Shown piece by piece: positions 44,039-52,340 of a DNA stretch of 64,000 nt. Below the pieces are notes generated by a model that was not told the DNA's origin, did not search any database, and worked only from the letters and a program-made list of their open reading frames with translations. This DNA is from Bryobacteraceae bacterium (GTDB lineage: Bacteria; Acidobacteriota; Terriglobia; Bryobacterales; Bryobacteraceae), in NCBI GenBank assembly GCA_025928545.1, contig JAICJH010000011.1, positions 56,998 through 120,997 of the forward strand, in the 5' to 3' direction. The position numbers were made by a program, and so were the translations under genes. Positions within the stretch are counted from its first letter, which is position 1. Every line of letters starts with the position of its first letter.

Positions 44039-44749
44039 ATGCCGATATCCGAAAAACAACTAGCCGCCAACCGAGTCAACGCCCAAAAAGGCACAGGCCC
44101 TACCAGCATCGACGGCAAAAGCAAATCCTGCCAGAACGCCCGCCGTCACGGCGTCACCGCTCAGGTCACCGTCATGACCGAAGAAGGCCGCATCCAGCAC
44201 GATGCCTTCTGCTCCAAAATGATGACCGACCTCCGACCCGTCGGCTCCATCGAGGAATTCCTCGCCAGCTCCGTAGCCGAAGACGCGTGGCGTCTCAACC
44301 ATGCGCGCGCGCAGTCGAACAATATCATCTCCCTCGGCCACTTCGATGGCACCGCCGATAACTACAACGCCGACCATCCCGAAATCAACGACGCCATCAC
44401 GGAGGCCCAAACCGTCCGCGACAATGCGAAAACTCTCGAACTGCTCTCGCTCTACGAGCAGCGCATCCACCGCTCCTTCCAGAAGCATTTCGACCAGCTT
44501 CAGAAGCTCCAGGCAGAGCGCAAAGCCGAGCGCGCGAAGAAACTCGAAGAAGCCCGCCTCCTCAGTATTCTCGCCAAAGAAAGGGGCTTACCTTACGATC
44601 CCGCCAAAGATGGATTCGTTTTTTCGAATGAGGAAATCGACTCTTATATCGACTTTTACCACCGCCTGAAGCGCTACGGCGTCGGCCCCTCGCCGCTCGA
44701 ATTACACAAAAAAGCGTCGCCTAATCAGGCATTGGAGAGAGCCGCCTGA
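44039..44749 (+). CDS. Hypothetical protein of a multi-copy soil-bacterial family
   Basis: A 236-residue charged cytoplasmic protein. The N-terminus SEKQLAANRVNAQKGTGPTS followed by KSCQNARRHGVTAQV is a hallmark I associate with a family present in many copies in Acidobacteria and Planctomycetes, sometimes next to transposase genes. The rest is helical and Glu/Lys-rich (RIHRSFQKHFDQLQKLQAER). Function is unknown. A DNA-associated role is possible from the basic N-terminus, but this is inference. A mobile character is not shown by any inverted repeat here. Confidence 0.7.
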   Translation: MPISEKQLAANRVNAQKGTGPTSIDGKSKSCQNARRHGVTAQVTVMTEEGRIQHDAFCSKMMTDLRPVGSIEEFLASSVAEDAWRLNHARAQSNNIISLGHFDGTADNYNADHPEINDAITEAQTVRDNAKTLELLSLYEQRIHRSFQKHFDQLQKLQAERKAERAKKLEEARLLSILAKERGLPYDPAKDGFVFSNEEIDSYIDFYHRLKRYGVGPSPLELHKKASPNQALERAA

Positions 44750-44832
44750 CCAACATGCTCACAACTCACCGAATCGGAGTGAATCGCCATGAATCGACCG
44801 CCATTCCCCTGCCATAATCGACACTGAGACCC

Positions 44833-47397
44833 GTGCAACCACCCCGCCTTTTTCTCATCGACACCTACGGCTTCATCTTCCGCGCCTACCACGCGCGCGC
44901 GCGAACCGGTGCTCCGCCCATGCGCACCTCCACCGGCCTGTCCACCGAAGTCGTCTTCATCTTCAGCAACATGCTGCGTAAGCTCACCCGCACTTACGAG
45001 CCCGCTTACATGGCTGCGGTCTTCGAAAGCCCCGGCAAGACGCACCGCGAAACTGAATATGCCGAGTACAAGGCCAATCGCACCGAAACTCCGGATGAAC
45101 TCATCCAGCAGATCCCCTACGTGCGTCGCATGATCGATGCCCTGCGAATTCCCATCGTTCAATACGAAGGTTTCGAAGCCGATGACGTGATCGGCGCCAT
45201 CAGCCGCAAAGCCAGTGCCGCCGGCTGCGATGTCGTGATCGTTTCGAGCGACAAAGACCTCATGCAACTCGTCACCGATCGCGTCCTGATGCTTAATCCG
45301 GCCAAAGACGATACCTGGTATGACCCGGCCAAAGTCAAAGAGTTCATGGGAGTCGAGCCGTCTCAGGTCGCAGATCTTCTCGCCCTCAAGGGCGACGCCG
45401 TCGATAACATTCCAGGTGCGCCGGGCATCGGCGATAAAGGCGCGAAGGATCTCATTGCTCAGTTCGGCTCTGTCGAAGCCGCGCTCAACCGCGCCGCCGA
45501 AGTAACGAAGCGAACCTACCGCGAGAGTCTCGAAAACAACCGCGAAAGGATCGAACTCAGCAAGCGCCTCGCAACCGTCGATTGCAATGTCCCGATCGAC
45601 TTCGATCTCCCGTCGTACACTCTCCATCCGCCCGAGCCCGAACTCCTGAAGCCGCTCCTCAGGGAACTCGAATTCTTCAGTCAGTTGAAGGAATATACCG
45701 AAGCGCTCGGTCCTTCCGACGACGTGCGTCCCCGCGATTTTGCAACTCTGGCCACGGCCGGCGATGTGGCCGCGTGGCTTGCCGCCAGGCCTTCGGACCG
45801 CACTCTCTCTTTCGCCTTCAGTTCGGATTGTGCCGATCTTGGGATGAGTTGTTGCACGGGAGAAGCCCGCGGCATTCCGATCAGCCGCGTCGAAGAGTTG
45901 CGCGCCGTTCTCGAAGACCCCAACGTTCCCAAGGCTGCCGCCGATCTCAAGAATTCCCTGCGCACCCTGCTCGGTCTGAAAATTGCCGCAGTCGGCTTCA
46001 AAGACGATCCTTCGCTTTATTCTTTCCTGCTCGATGCCGATCCCGGAGGCTGTTCGCTCGAAGCCATGGTCGAACGCCGCCTCGAACTGAAGCCCGGCCC
46101 GCGCGCCGATGAGCGCGCCCACTTTACTCACGAACTCACTGAACTCCGTCGGCCGGAAATTCAGCGCCGCGGCGCCGTACAGTCTCTGTTTGAAGAAATC
46201 GAACTTCCCCTCGCCGCCGTTCTGGCGCGCATGGAGTACGAAGGCATCCGCGTCGACGCGGTGGAACTCGACCGGTTGTCGCAGCTTCTCGAATCTCAGA
46301 TCACCGCCCTGACCACGGAAATTCACCAGGCCGCCGGCCGCGAATTCAACATTGCCTCGCCGCAGCAGTTAGGCAAAGTTCTGTTCGAAGAAATGGGCGT
46401 TCCGGCTCCGGTCCGCTACGGCAAAGGCAAGGTCCCTTCCACCGCGGCCGACGTTCTCGAAGCGCTCGCCCCCAATCACGCCATCGTCCGCCACGTCCTC
46501 GAGTACCGTCAGCTCACGAAACTCAAGGGCACTTACGCCGACGCGCTTCCGGCTCTGATCGACCCTTTGACTGGCCGCATTCACACCAGCTTCGGACAAA
46601 CCGGAGCCGCCACCGGCAGGCTCTCGTCGTCCAATCCCAATCTCCAGAATATTCCGATCAAGACCGCGCTTGGCAGGGAAATCCGCGCCGCCTTTGTGCC
46701 CCGTGAGGACTGGAAATTGATCGTGGCCGATTACTCGCAGATCGAGCTGCGCCTGCTGGCTCACATGTCGGAAGACCCTGTGCTCGTGGAAGCCTTCCGC
46801 AATGGCGAGGATATCCACACCCGGACTGCGGCCGAAGTGCTGGGCGTTCCCCCCATGCTGGTGACGAAGGAAGCCCGCAACGCGGCGAAGGCCGTGAATT
46901 TCGGAATTGTTTATGGGATCAGCGGCTTCGGTCTGGCAGCCAATCTTGGCATCCCCAGGAAGGAAGCCGAGACGTACATCCGGAGTTACTTTGAGCGCTA
47001 TGCCGGAGTACGTCGATTCATCGACGCCACTATTGCCCATACCCGCGAAACGGGAATTGCGAAAACACTCCTCGGCCGCGAGCGTCCCATCCCGGATATG
47101 AACAGCCGCAATCCGAATGCCCGCGGGTTTGCCGAGCGGACCGCCATGAATTCACCCATTCAGGGCACAGCCGCCGATCTGATCAAACTGGCAATGGTGA
47201 GGATCGATAAACAGCTGACCGGCCGCAGAAGCAAAATGCTGCTGCAGGTTCACGATGAATTGGTATTGGAAGCACCGCCGGAAGAGCTTGAGGAAGTCAA
47301 GCTCCTCGTCCGGTCGGAGATGGAAGGCGTGATGAAGCTGAACGTGCCGCTGGTAGTTGATATCGGCACCGGCGACAACTGGAGGGACGCGAAGTGA
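44833..47397 (+). CDS. polA: DNA polymerase I
   Basis: An 854-residue repair and Okazaki fragment polymerase, GTG start. The N-terminal 5'-3' exonuclease/flap domain (~1-290) has FIFRAYHA, YEGFEADDVIGAIS, VSSDKDLMQLV and ALKGDAVDNIPGAPGIGDKG. The middle domain (~300-440) is short and lacks the DxE exonuclease motif, so proofreading is probably absent. The polymerase domain holds motif A VADYSQIELRLLAHMS, the O-helix NFGIVYGISGFGLA and motif C QVHDELVLE, all complete. The large open frame on the opposite strand over it is a GC-driven shadow. Confidence 0.96.
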   Translation: MQPPRLFLIDTYGFIFRAYHARARTGAPPMRTSTGLSTEVVFIFSNMLRKLTRTYEPAYMAAVFESPGKTHRETEYAEYKANRTETPDELIQQIPYVRRMIDALRIPIVQYEGFEADDVIGAISRKASAAGCDVVIVSSDKDLMQLVTDRVLMLNPAKDDTWYDPAKVKEFMGVEPSQVADLLALKGDAVDNIPGAPGIGDKGAKDLIAQFGSVEAALNRAAEVTKRTYRESLENNRERIELSKRLATVDCNVPIDFDLPSYTLHPPEPELLKPLLRELEFFSQLKEYTEALGPSDDVRPRDFATLATAGDVAAWLAARPSDRTLSFAFSSDCADLGMSCCTGEARGIPISRVEELRAVLEDPNVPKAAADLKNSLRTLLGLKIAAVGFKDDPSLYSFLLDADPGGCSLEAMVERRLELKPGPRADERAHFTHELTELRRPEIQRRGAVQSLFEEIELPLAAVLARMEYEGIRVDAVELDRLSQLLESQITALTTEIHQAAGREFNIASPQQLGKVLFEEMGVPAPVRYGKGKVPSTAADVLEALAPNHAIVRHVLEYRQLTKLKGTYADALPALIDPLTGRIHTSFGQTGAATGRLSSSNPNLQNIPIKTALGREIRAAFVPREDWKLIVADYSQIELRLLAHMSEDPVLVEAFRNGEDIHTRTAAEVLGVPPMLVTKEARNAAKAVNFGIVYGISGFGLAANLGIPRKEAETYIRSYFERYAGVRRFIDATIAHTRETGIAKTLLGRERPIPDMNSRNPNARGFAERTAMNSPIQGTAADLIKLAMVRIDKQLTGRRSKMLLQVHDELVLEAPPEELEEVKLLVRSEMEGVMKLNVPLVVDIGTGDNWRDAK

Positions 47398-47420
47398 TCG
47401 CGCCCCGGCGAAGGCGAACT

Positions 47421-47744
47421 TTAGGCGCTGAAGGAGCTGCCGCAGCCGCAGGTCGATTTCACCTGTGGATTGTTGAACTTGAAGCCAGAACCTTCAAGCG
47501 TTTCAACATAGTCCACTTCGGCGCCGTCCAGATAGAGCATGCTGGCTTGGTCGACAAAAACTTTCAGTCCGTCGTAGTTGTAGGTCTTATCCAGCATCCC
47601 GGGGGCGTTTTCGAACGCCATGGAATAGCTAAAACCCGAACAACCTCCGCCGACCACGGAAATCCTGAGCCCTGCCGGCTTCGGTTCCTGGGTGTCCAGA
47701 ATCTCGCGGACTTTGCCTATTGCTGTTTCTGTCAAATTAACCAT
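47421..47744 (-). CDS. erpA: Iron-sulfur cluster insertion protein ErpA/IscA
   Basis: A 107-residue A-type carrier protein that delivers Fe-S clusters to apoproteins. The three conserved cysteines are in GGGCSGFSYSM (~residue 35) and CGCGSSF (C-terminal pair, ~99-101), as required. Length is typical. The gene is monocistronic, convergent with polA and divergent from the sigma factor operon. Confidence 0.93.
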   Translation of the reverse strand: MVNLTETAIGKVREILDTQEPKPAGLRISVVGGGCSGFSYSMAFENAPGMLDKTYNYDGLKVFVDQASMLYLDGAEVDYVETLEGSGFKFNNPQVKSTCGCGSSFSA

Positions 47745-47932
47745 GGGTGCATTTCTCCTGCAGTGGGAATCTTTGCCTTCATTATAACAGGATGCCCTCT
47801 AAGCCGATCAAGATTCAATGGGCGTTTGGCACCCCACGGATGCGGAAGGGGTCGTTCCTCTGGTATCTTCAGAGAGCGCAAGGCGATATATGGCGAAACC
47901 GGAGTTGCCAGTGGAGCGTCTGACGGTGGTGT

Positions 47933-48595
47933 ATGGCGACTGTAACTGGAACGCTCAGCCTCCCCGGAATCGGCAGTAAGACTGCAATCAGGACCAGAGT
48001 GGACTACGAAAACACTCCGGAAGGTGCTCTCGTCCGCCGCGCCCAGGCCGGCGACCAGGCCGCTTTTCAGGAAATTGTCGAGCGCTACCAGTCCAAGGTT
48101 TTCTCCATCATTCATGGCATCGTCCGCCAGCGGAATGACGTGGAAGACATTGCCCAACAGGTATTTACCAAGATTTACTTTTCCCTGCGGAATTTCGACT
48201 TTCGCAGCTCGCTGATCACTTGGGTCTATAAGATCACGGTCAACGAATGCTTCGACTACCTGCGCAAAAAGAAGGTGCGCAAGCTGGTCTACGAAAGCGA
48301 TATGAGCGAGGATGAAGTCCGCCGCGTCGAAAACTCGGAATCCGGCAATGGCCGCGCCCCCCGTGCCGACACCGCGCTGGCCCGCCGCGACTATGTCGTG
48401 AAACTGCTCGAACGGGTTTCCGGCGAAGAGCGCGATCTCCTGATGCTCAAGGAAGTGGAAGGCTATTCGGTCGAAGAGATGGCCAGCCGTCTCAAGATGA
48501 ACGAGAATACAATAAAGGTTAAGTTATTTCGGGCCCGTCAGAAGCTGGTGAAAGCTTCGCAGCGTCTCGATCGGGTACCGGCCCGCGTTGAATAA
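47933..48595 (+). CDS. ECF-type RNA polymerase sigma factor
   Basis: A 220-residue extracytoplasmic-function sigma factor of the RpoE-like type. Sigma region 2 covers VFSIIHGIVRQRNDVEDIAQ with the core-binding helix and WVYKITVNECFDYLRKKK, and region 4 is DLLMLKEVEGYSVEEMASRL with the HTH NENTIKVKLFRARQKL. The start ATG has a weak ribosome-binding site; an internal GTG near 48000 (VDYENTPEG) is an alternative start that would shorten it. The gene is the first of a six-gene run that includes a zinc-finger anti-sigma factor 23 bases away, so it is likely held inactive until an envelope signal. Confidence 0.93.
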   Translation: MATVTGTLSLPGIGSKTAIRTRVDYENTPEGALVRRAQAGDQAAFQEIVERYQSKVFSIIHGIVRQRNDVEDIAQQVFTKIYFSLRNFDFRSSLITWVYKITVNECFDYLRKKKVRKLVYESDMSEDEVRRVENSESGNGRAPRADTALARRDYVVKLLERVSGEERDLLMLKEVEGYSVEEMASRLKMNENTIKVKLFRARQKLVKASQRLDRVPARVE

Positions 48596-48618
48596 TACCG
48601 GTTAGTCAGAGTAAATAT

Positions 48619-49071
48619 ATGCACGACGTGGTAGTGAACGAACTCGAAGAACATCTTACCGGAAAAGCATCGCCGGCTTTCCACGGCCACCTCGCCTCCT
48701 GCCGCGAATGCCGCGAAGAGGTCGAGTCGATCGCCGGTGTATCGGAACTGTTCGGAGAACTTCGGCCCGATTCTCTCAACGCCCTCGAGCCATCGCCGTT
48801 TTTCTTCACTCGGGTGGCGGCGGGCATTGTTGAACATCAGAATAAAGATCACTGGGGCCTGCTGGCTCCGGGCGCCGCATTCTTTCGGCGAATCGCGTTT
48901 GCTTCGCTGCTGGTTCTCGCCTGCCTCGGCAGTTATCTGGTGATGCGGGAAGACAAAATGGCGGGCACCGACGCCGCGACAATCATGGCCCAGCACGACG
49001 TGAGCGCCGATCACGCCGCCAGCACAGATCGCGATCTGATGCTGGTCACGTTGGCGAGTTACGGGGAATAG
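48619..49071 (+). CDS. Membrane anti-sigma factor, zf-HC2 type
   Basis: A 150-residue anti-sigma factor. The N-terminal zinc-binding ZAS/zf-HC2 motif HGHLASCRECREE (HxxxCxxC, ~residues 22-34) binds the cognate sigma factor; a transmembrane helix lies at ~98-115 (RIAFASLLVLACLGSYLVM), and a short periplasmic tail follows. Together with the sigma factor it forms a signalling pair. It is 4 bases before the next gene. Confidence 0.88.
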   Translation: MHDVVVNELEEHLTGKASPAFHGHLASCRECREEVESIAGVSELFGELRPDSLNALEPSPFFFTRVAAGIVEHQNKDHWGLLAPGAAFFRRIAFASLLVLACLGSYLVMREDKMAGTDAATIMAQHDVSADHAASTDRDLMLVTLASYGE

Positions 49072-49075
49072 ACTC

Positions 49076-49444
49076 GTGGCCAGCTCCTCCGCTTCCACCG
49101 TCACGCTTCCCCGGCCGGCTGAACGTGCGGCACTGTTTTCTCTCCTCCTGGTTTTCCTGTGCGGCGTCGTCGCCGGCGCTCTGGTGATCAGCCTCATGCG
49201 CAACGCGCAGATGCACGGAACACCGCCGGTCTCCGCCAGCCTGTCCTCCATGTCGGTGGCGGAAATGAAGAATAATCTGAACCTGACCGACGATCAAACT
49301 CACCAGTTGACGTCGATCCTGGACGACTTCTCCCACTACTACGACAACCTTCTGGCCGACGGCAACAGCCGCATTCTGCAGATCCTGGACCCCGACCAGA
49401 AAAAGCGATTTGCCCAGCTCCTGGCGCAGCACCGGGGCAAATGA
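49076..49444 (+). CDS. Spy/CpxP-like periplasmic protein with membrane anchor
   Basis: A 122-residue protein, GTG start, with a hydrophobic anchor (~18-38) and a helical periplasmic part containing NLTDDQTHQLTSILDDF and LDPDQKKRFAQLLAQH. The helical LTxxQ pattern is that of heavy-metal-resistance/Spy/CpxP proteins, which bind misfolded proteins or metals and often feed back on sigma or two-component systems. Its position after the anti-sigma factor fits a stress-sensing role. Confidence 0.75.
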   Translation: MASSSASTVTLPRPAERAALFSLLLVFLCGVVAGALVISLMRNAQMHGTPPVSASLSSMSVAEMKNNLNLTDDQTHQLTSILDDFSHYYDNLLADGNSRILQILDPDQKKRFAQLLAQHRGK

Positions 49445-49484
49445 TGAAACGCCAGCCCTTCCCCTGTGAGAAACTAGACGGCAA

Positions 49485-50054
49485 ATGCGCGTTTTGACCT
49501 TAACTTTATTGCTGGCCGCAACTTGGGCCCTGGTTGGCTGCTCGAACGAGCCAGTCAAAGAAACTGTGCGCACGGTGCCCGCCGGCGACAAAGCTGCCGT
49601 TGGCCACCTGACCTACAATGTCGTGGATCAGCAGATTCTCACCCAGCTTGGCGACGAAACCAGTCCGAGGGTGCCCCATGACAGGTTTATCCTGATCCAG
49701 GTTGCCGTCAGCAACAGCAGCAATGTGGATAATCCGATTCCGGCGATCGAACTGGTTTCCGACTCCGGGCAGACGTTCAACGAGCAGACCGATGGCACGG
49801 GCGTGACCAACTGGTTCGGTCTCGCAAGGCATGTGGGCTCCGGTCAGACGGAGCGCGGTGTGGTGGTGTTCGACGCCCCGGCGGCGCACTACAAAATCCG
49901 CTTCACGGATGAGGCCATGGATAAAGAAGTGATGGCCGATCTGCCTCTGAGCTACGCTCACGAAAAGGACAACGAAGCGCTCATCCCCACCACAGAATTG
50001 CCGACCGTAATGGCGCCGACCGGCTCGCAGAAGCAGAATTCGAAGCCAAAGTAG
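49485..50054 (+). CDS. DUF4352-like lipoprotein
   Basis: A 189-residue lipoprotein. The signal peptide ends in the lipobox WALVGC (Cys19). The mature part is an immunoglobulin-like beta-sandwich with DRFILIQVAVSNSSN and FNEQTDGTGVTNWFG, consistent with the DUF4352 or telomeric-repeat-like domain. Function unknown; such proteins are common partners of envelope stress operons. It lies 40 bases after the Spy-like gene. Confidence 0.78.
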   Translation: MRVLTLTLLLAATWALVGCSNEPVKETVRTVPAGDKAAVGHLTYNVVDQQILTQLGDETSPRVPHDRFILIQVAVSNSSNVDNPIPAIELVSDSGQTFNEQTDGTGVTNWFGLARHVGSGQTERGVVVFDAPAAHYKIRFTDEAMDKEVMADLPLSYAHEKDNEALIPTTELPTVMAPTGSQKQNSKPK

Positions 50055-50070
50055 GCCGCAGGAAACGCCG

Positions 50071-50937
50071 ATGATTCTCCCCAGGTTTTCCGCTGCCGCT
50101 ATCGCGGCGGCCGCGGTCCTTTTTTCATTCCAACGGGGTGCTGCGCAAACCGCCCCCGCCGCCGGGGGACTGAAGATCGGCAATGCCGTTTGCGCCCAGT
50201 TCGAAGACGGGCCGCCGCTTGGTTCGTTGCGACTGGTTCCTGGCGAAGTCGTATATTTCTCGTTTACGGCGGAGAACTTTCGGAAATCGGAGACCCGGAA
50301 AGTTCAACTGACCGGGCACGTACAGGTTTTCGATCCGAGCGGCGTGCCGATCTTTCCAAAAGACGAGATCCCGATCATCACTACCCTCAGCGAAGAAGAC
50401 AAAGAATGGAAACCGAAGTTCCGGTCAGCGGTGGCGATTCCGCCAATTGCGCCTCCGGGTGCTTACAAGGTCAAATTCGACGTGAAGGATGAACAAAGCC
50501 AACAAACGGTCTCCGGCGAGGCTACGTTTGAAGTCGAAGCAAAATATGTGGCGCCGGCCTCCGTGCTGACGATACGCGAGTTGAACTTCTTCCGGAATCA
50601 GGAAGACACCACAGCGCTCATCACTCCGGCGTATCGATCCGGCGATACCGTGTGGGTCAAGTTTTACATCGTCGGGTACAAACACGGGGAGCAGAATTCA
50701 ACGGATGCGGGCTACGATGTCGAGGTGTTGAACCCGGACGGCACGACGCTGATGAAACAGGAAGACGCGGCTGTCGAAAAGAACACCGCATATTACCCGC
50801 AGCCCTATGTTCCGGCAATTTTCAATCTCACCCTGAAATCGACGATGTCGCATAACGTGTACACAGTGGTGATTACAGCTCATGATGCGGTTGGCAACCA
50901 GACTGCGGAAGCGAAAGCGAAATTTCAGGTCAACTGA
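50071..50937 (+). CDS. Exported two-domain beta-sandwich protein, unknown
   Basis: A 288-residue secreted protein with a signal sequence (FSAAAIAAAAVLFSF, ending AAQT). Two immunoglobulin-like domains are visible: the first (~35-150) with ETRKVQLTGHVQVFDPSG and the second (~160-288) with SGDTVWVKFYIVGYKHGE and NVYTVVITAHDAVGNQ. No family is recognised. It sits between the DUF4352 lipoprotein and the 462-residue protein with gaps of 16 and 14 bases, so all are likely one operon. Confidence 0.72.
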   Translation: MILPRFSAAAIAAAAVLFSFQRGAAQTAPAAGGLKIGNAVCAQFEDGPPLGSLRLVPGEVVYFSFTAENFRKSETRKVQLTGHVQVFDPSGVPIFPKDEIPIITTLSEEDKEWKPKFRSAVAIPPIAPPGAYKVKFDVKDEQSQQTVSGEATFEVEAKYVAPASVLTIRELNFFRNQEDTTALITPAYRSGDTVWVKFYIVGYKHGEQNSTDAGYDVEVLNPDGTTLMKQEDAAVEKNTAYYPQPYVPAIFNLTLKSTMSHNVYTVVITAHDAVGNQTAEAKAKFQVN

Positions 50938-50951
50938 CCCTCTCTTATCAA

Positions 50952-52340
50952 ATGGACATGAACACGGAACAGAAGGCCCTCGCAATCAACCTGGATGCGG
51001 GGCGGTTTGGGACTTTCGCGGAGATCGGCGCCGGTCAGGAAGTTGTGCGCTGGTTTTTCCACGCGGGGCACGCATCGGCAACGGTGGCGAAGTCCATATC
51101 GGCGTACGATACGGCGGTCAGCGACGAGATCTACGGCAAAGCGGGCCACTACGTCAGCCGCGAGCGTCTGGAATCGATGCTCCAGTACGAGTACAATCTG
51201 CTGCTGCGGCGGCTCGATGCCACCCGCGGCGAAAAGACCGCATTCTTTGTCTTCGCCGACACGGTGGCGACACGGACGCGGACCGACAGCCCCGGGGGGC
51301 ACGGATGGCTGGGAGTCCGGTTTCAAACGAAGCCAAGAACGGAGCCATCCGAGATCATCCTTCACGTGCAGCTGCTGGACAACGTGACGGTGGCCAAGCA
51401 GGAAGCGCTGGGGACGCTGGGAGTCAATCTGATCCATGGCGCATTTTTCCTCAACGAGAACCCTCATGAACTGATCGCCGCATTGATAGAAGGGCTGCGG
51501 CGCAGCCAGGTGGAAGTGGATATGATCCGGCTTTCGGGGCCGGCGTTTGCCAGTGTCGATAACCGGTTGATGAGTCTGCAACTGGTGGAGCAGGGGCTCA
51601 CCGACGCCACCATGTTCACGGCCGAAGGCGAAGTCGTGCAGCCATCGGAAGCAATTTCCGGCAAGGCTTTGCTCATGGAACGGGGCGCTTTCCGGCCGGT
51701 CACGAATGTCACCTGGGAGATGCTCCAGGGCGCGCAGCGGCAGTTCTGCAATGCCCGTAAGACGAAGCTGGTTCCCCTTGTCCTGATGGAGATGACGCTG
51801 AGCAACCTCGTGACGGGGCATCGCATCGATCACGGCGATTTCCTGGCCAGGGCCAGCATGTTAAACGCTCTCGGCATTACGGTCATGGTTTCGAATTACG
51901 ACCGTTTCGACCTGGTGACGAGTTATCTCCGGCGCTACACGAGAGAAGCGATTGTCATGGTGATGGGTGCTCCCACGCTGGTCGGGATTTTCGAGGAAAA
52001 GTATTACGCCGCCCTACCAGGCGGGATTCTGGAAGGCCTGGGGCGCTTGTTCCAGGGCGACACGACGCTGTACGTATACCCGATGAAAGCCGGCCAGGAT
52101 GCGCCCGTAGTGGATGCGGTTTCACTGCCGCTCGCGCCGTTGTCGAAGCGTCTGTACTGGTATCTGCTGGAAAGCGGGCAGATCCAGCCAGTGCGCGAAT
52201 TCCGCGAAGAGCAATTGCACGTGTATCCGGATGACGTGCTGGCGAAGATTCAATCGGGCGATGCCAGTTGGGAAAGCATGGTGCCCCCGGCGGTGGCAGC
52301 AATTATCCGGGAGCGCGGGCTCTTCGGGTTTAAGGCGTAG
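50952..52340 (+). CDS. Conserved cytoplasmic protein of unknown function, 462 residues
   Basis: A 462-residue soluble protein without signal peptide or membrane helices. The ATG at 50952 and a second ATG at 50958 are both possible starts. Visible strings include MLQYEYNLLLRRLD, FADTVATRTR, GHGWLGVRFQTKP, LVPLVLMEMTLSNLVTG and VVMGAPTLVGIFEEKYYAAL. It looks like a full-length, well-conserved enzyme-sized protein but I cannot name a family. The C-terminal half repeats hydrophobic strands and helices like a Rossmann-type or nucleotidyltransferase fold. It ends the sigma-factor operon and overlaps uvrA convergently by 11 bases. Confidence 0.75.
   Translation: MDMNTEQKALAINLDAGRFGTFAEIGAGQEVVRWFFHAGHASATVAKSISAYDTAVSDEIYGKAGHYVSRERLESMLQYEYNLLLRRLDATRGEKTAFFVFADTVATRTRTDSPGGHGWLGVRFQTKPRTEPSEIILHVQLLDNVTVAKQEALGTLGVNLIHGAFFLNENPHELIAALIEGLRRSQVEVDMIRLSGPAFASVDNRLMSLQLVEQGLTDATMFTAEGEVVQPSEAISGKALLMERGAFRPVTNVTWEMLQGAQRQFCNARKTKLVPLVLMEMTLSNLVTGHRIDHGDFLARASMLNALGITVMVSNYDRFDLVTSYLRRYTREAIVMVMGAPTLVGIFEEKYYAALPGGILEGLGRLFQGDTTLYVYPMKAGQDAPVVDAVSLPLAPLSKRLYWYLLESGQIQPVREFREEQLHVYPDDVLAKIQSGDASWESMVPPAVAAIIRERGLFGFKA

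Noticed and set aside
44725..46326. 533-residue open frame opposite polA
   Set aside because: It is a GC-driven shadow of the polA coding strand; composition is unlike protein and it has no promoter or ribosome-binding site.
47500..47932. Plus-strand frame of 183 codons over erpA
   Set aside because: It overlaps the clear erpA gene on the minus strand and has no plausible start.
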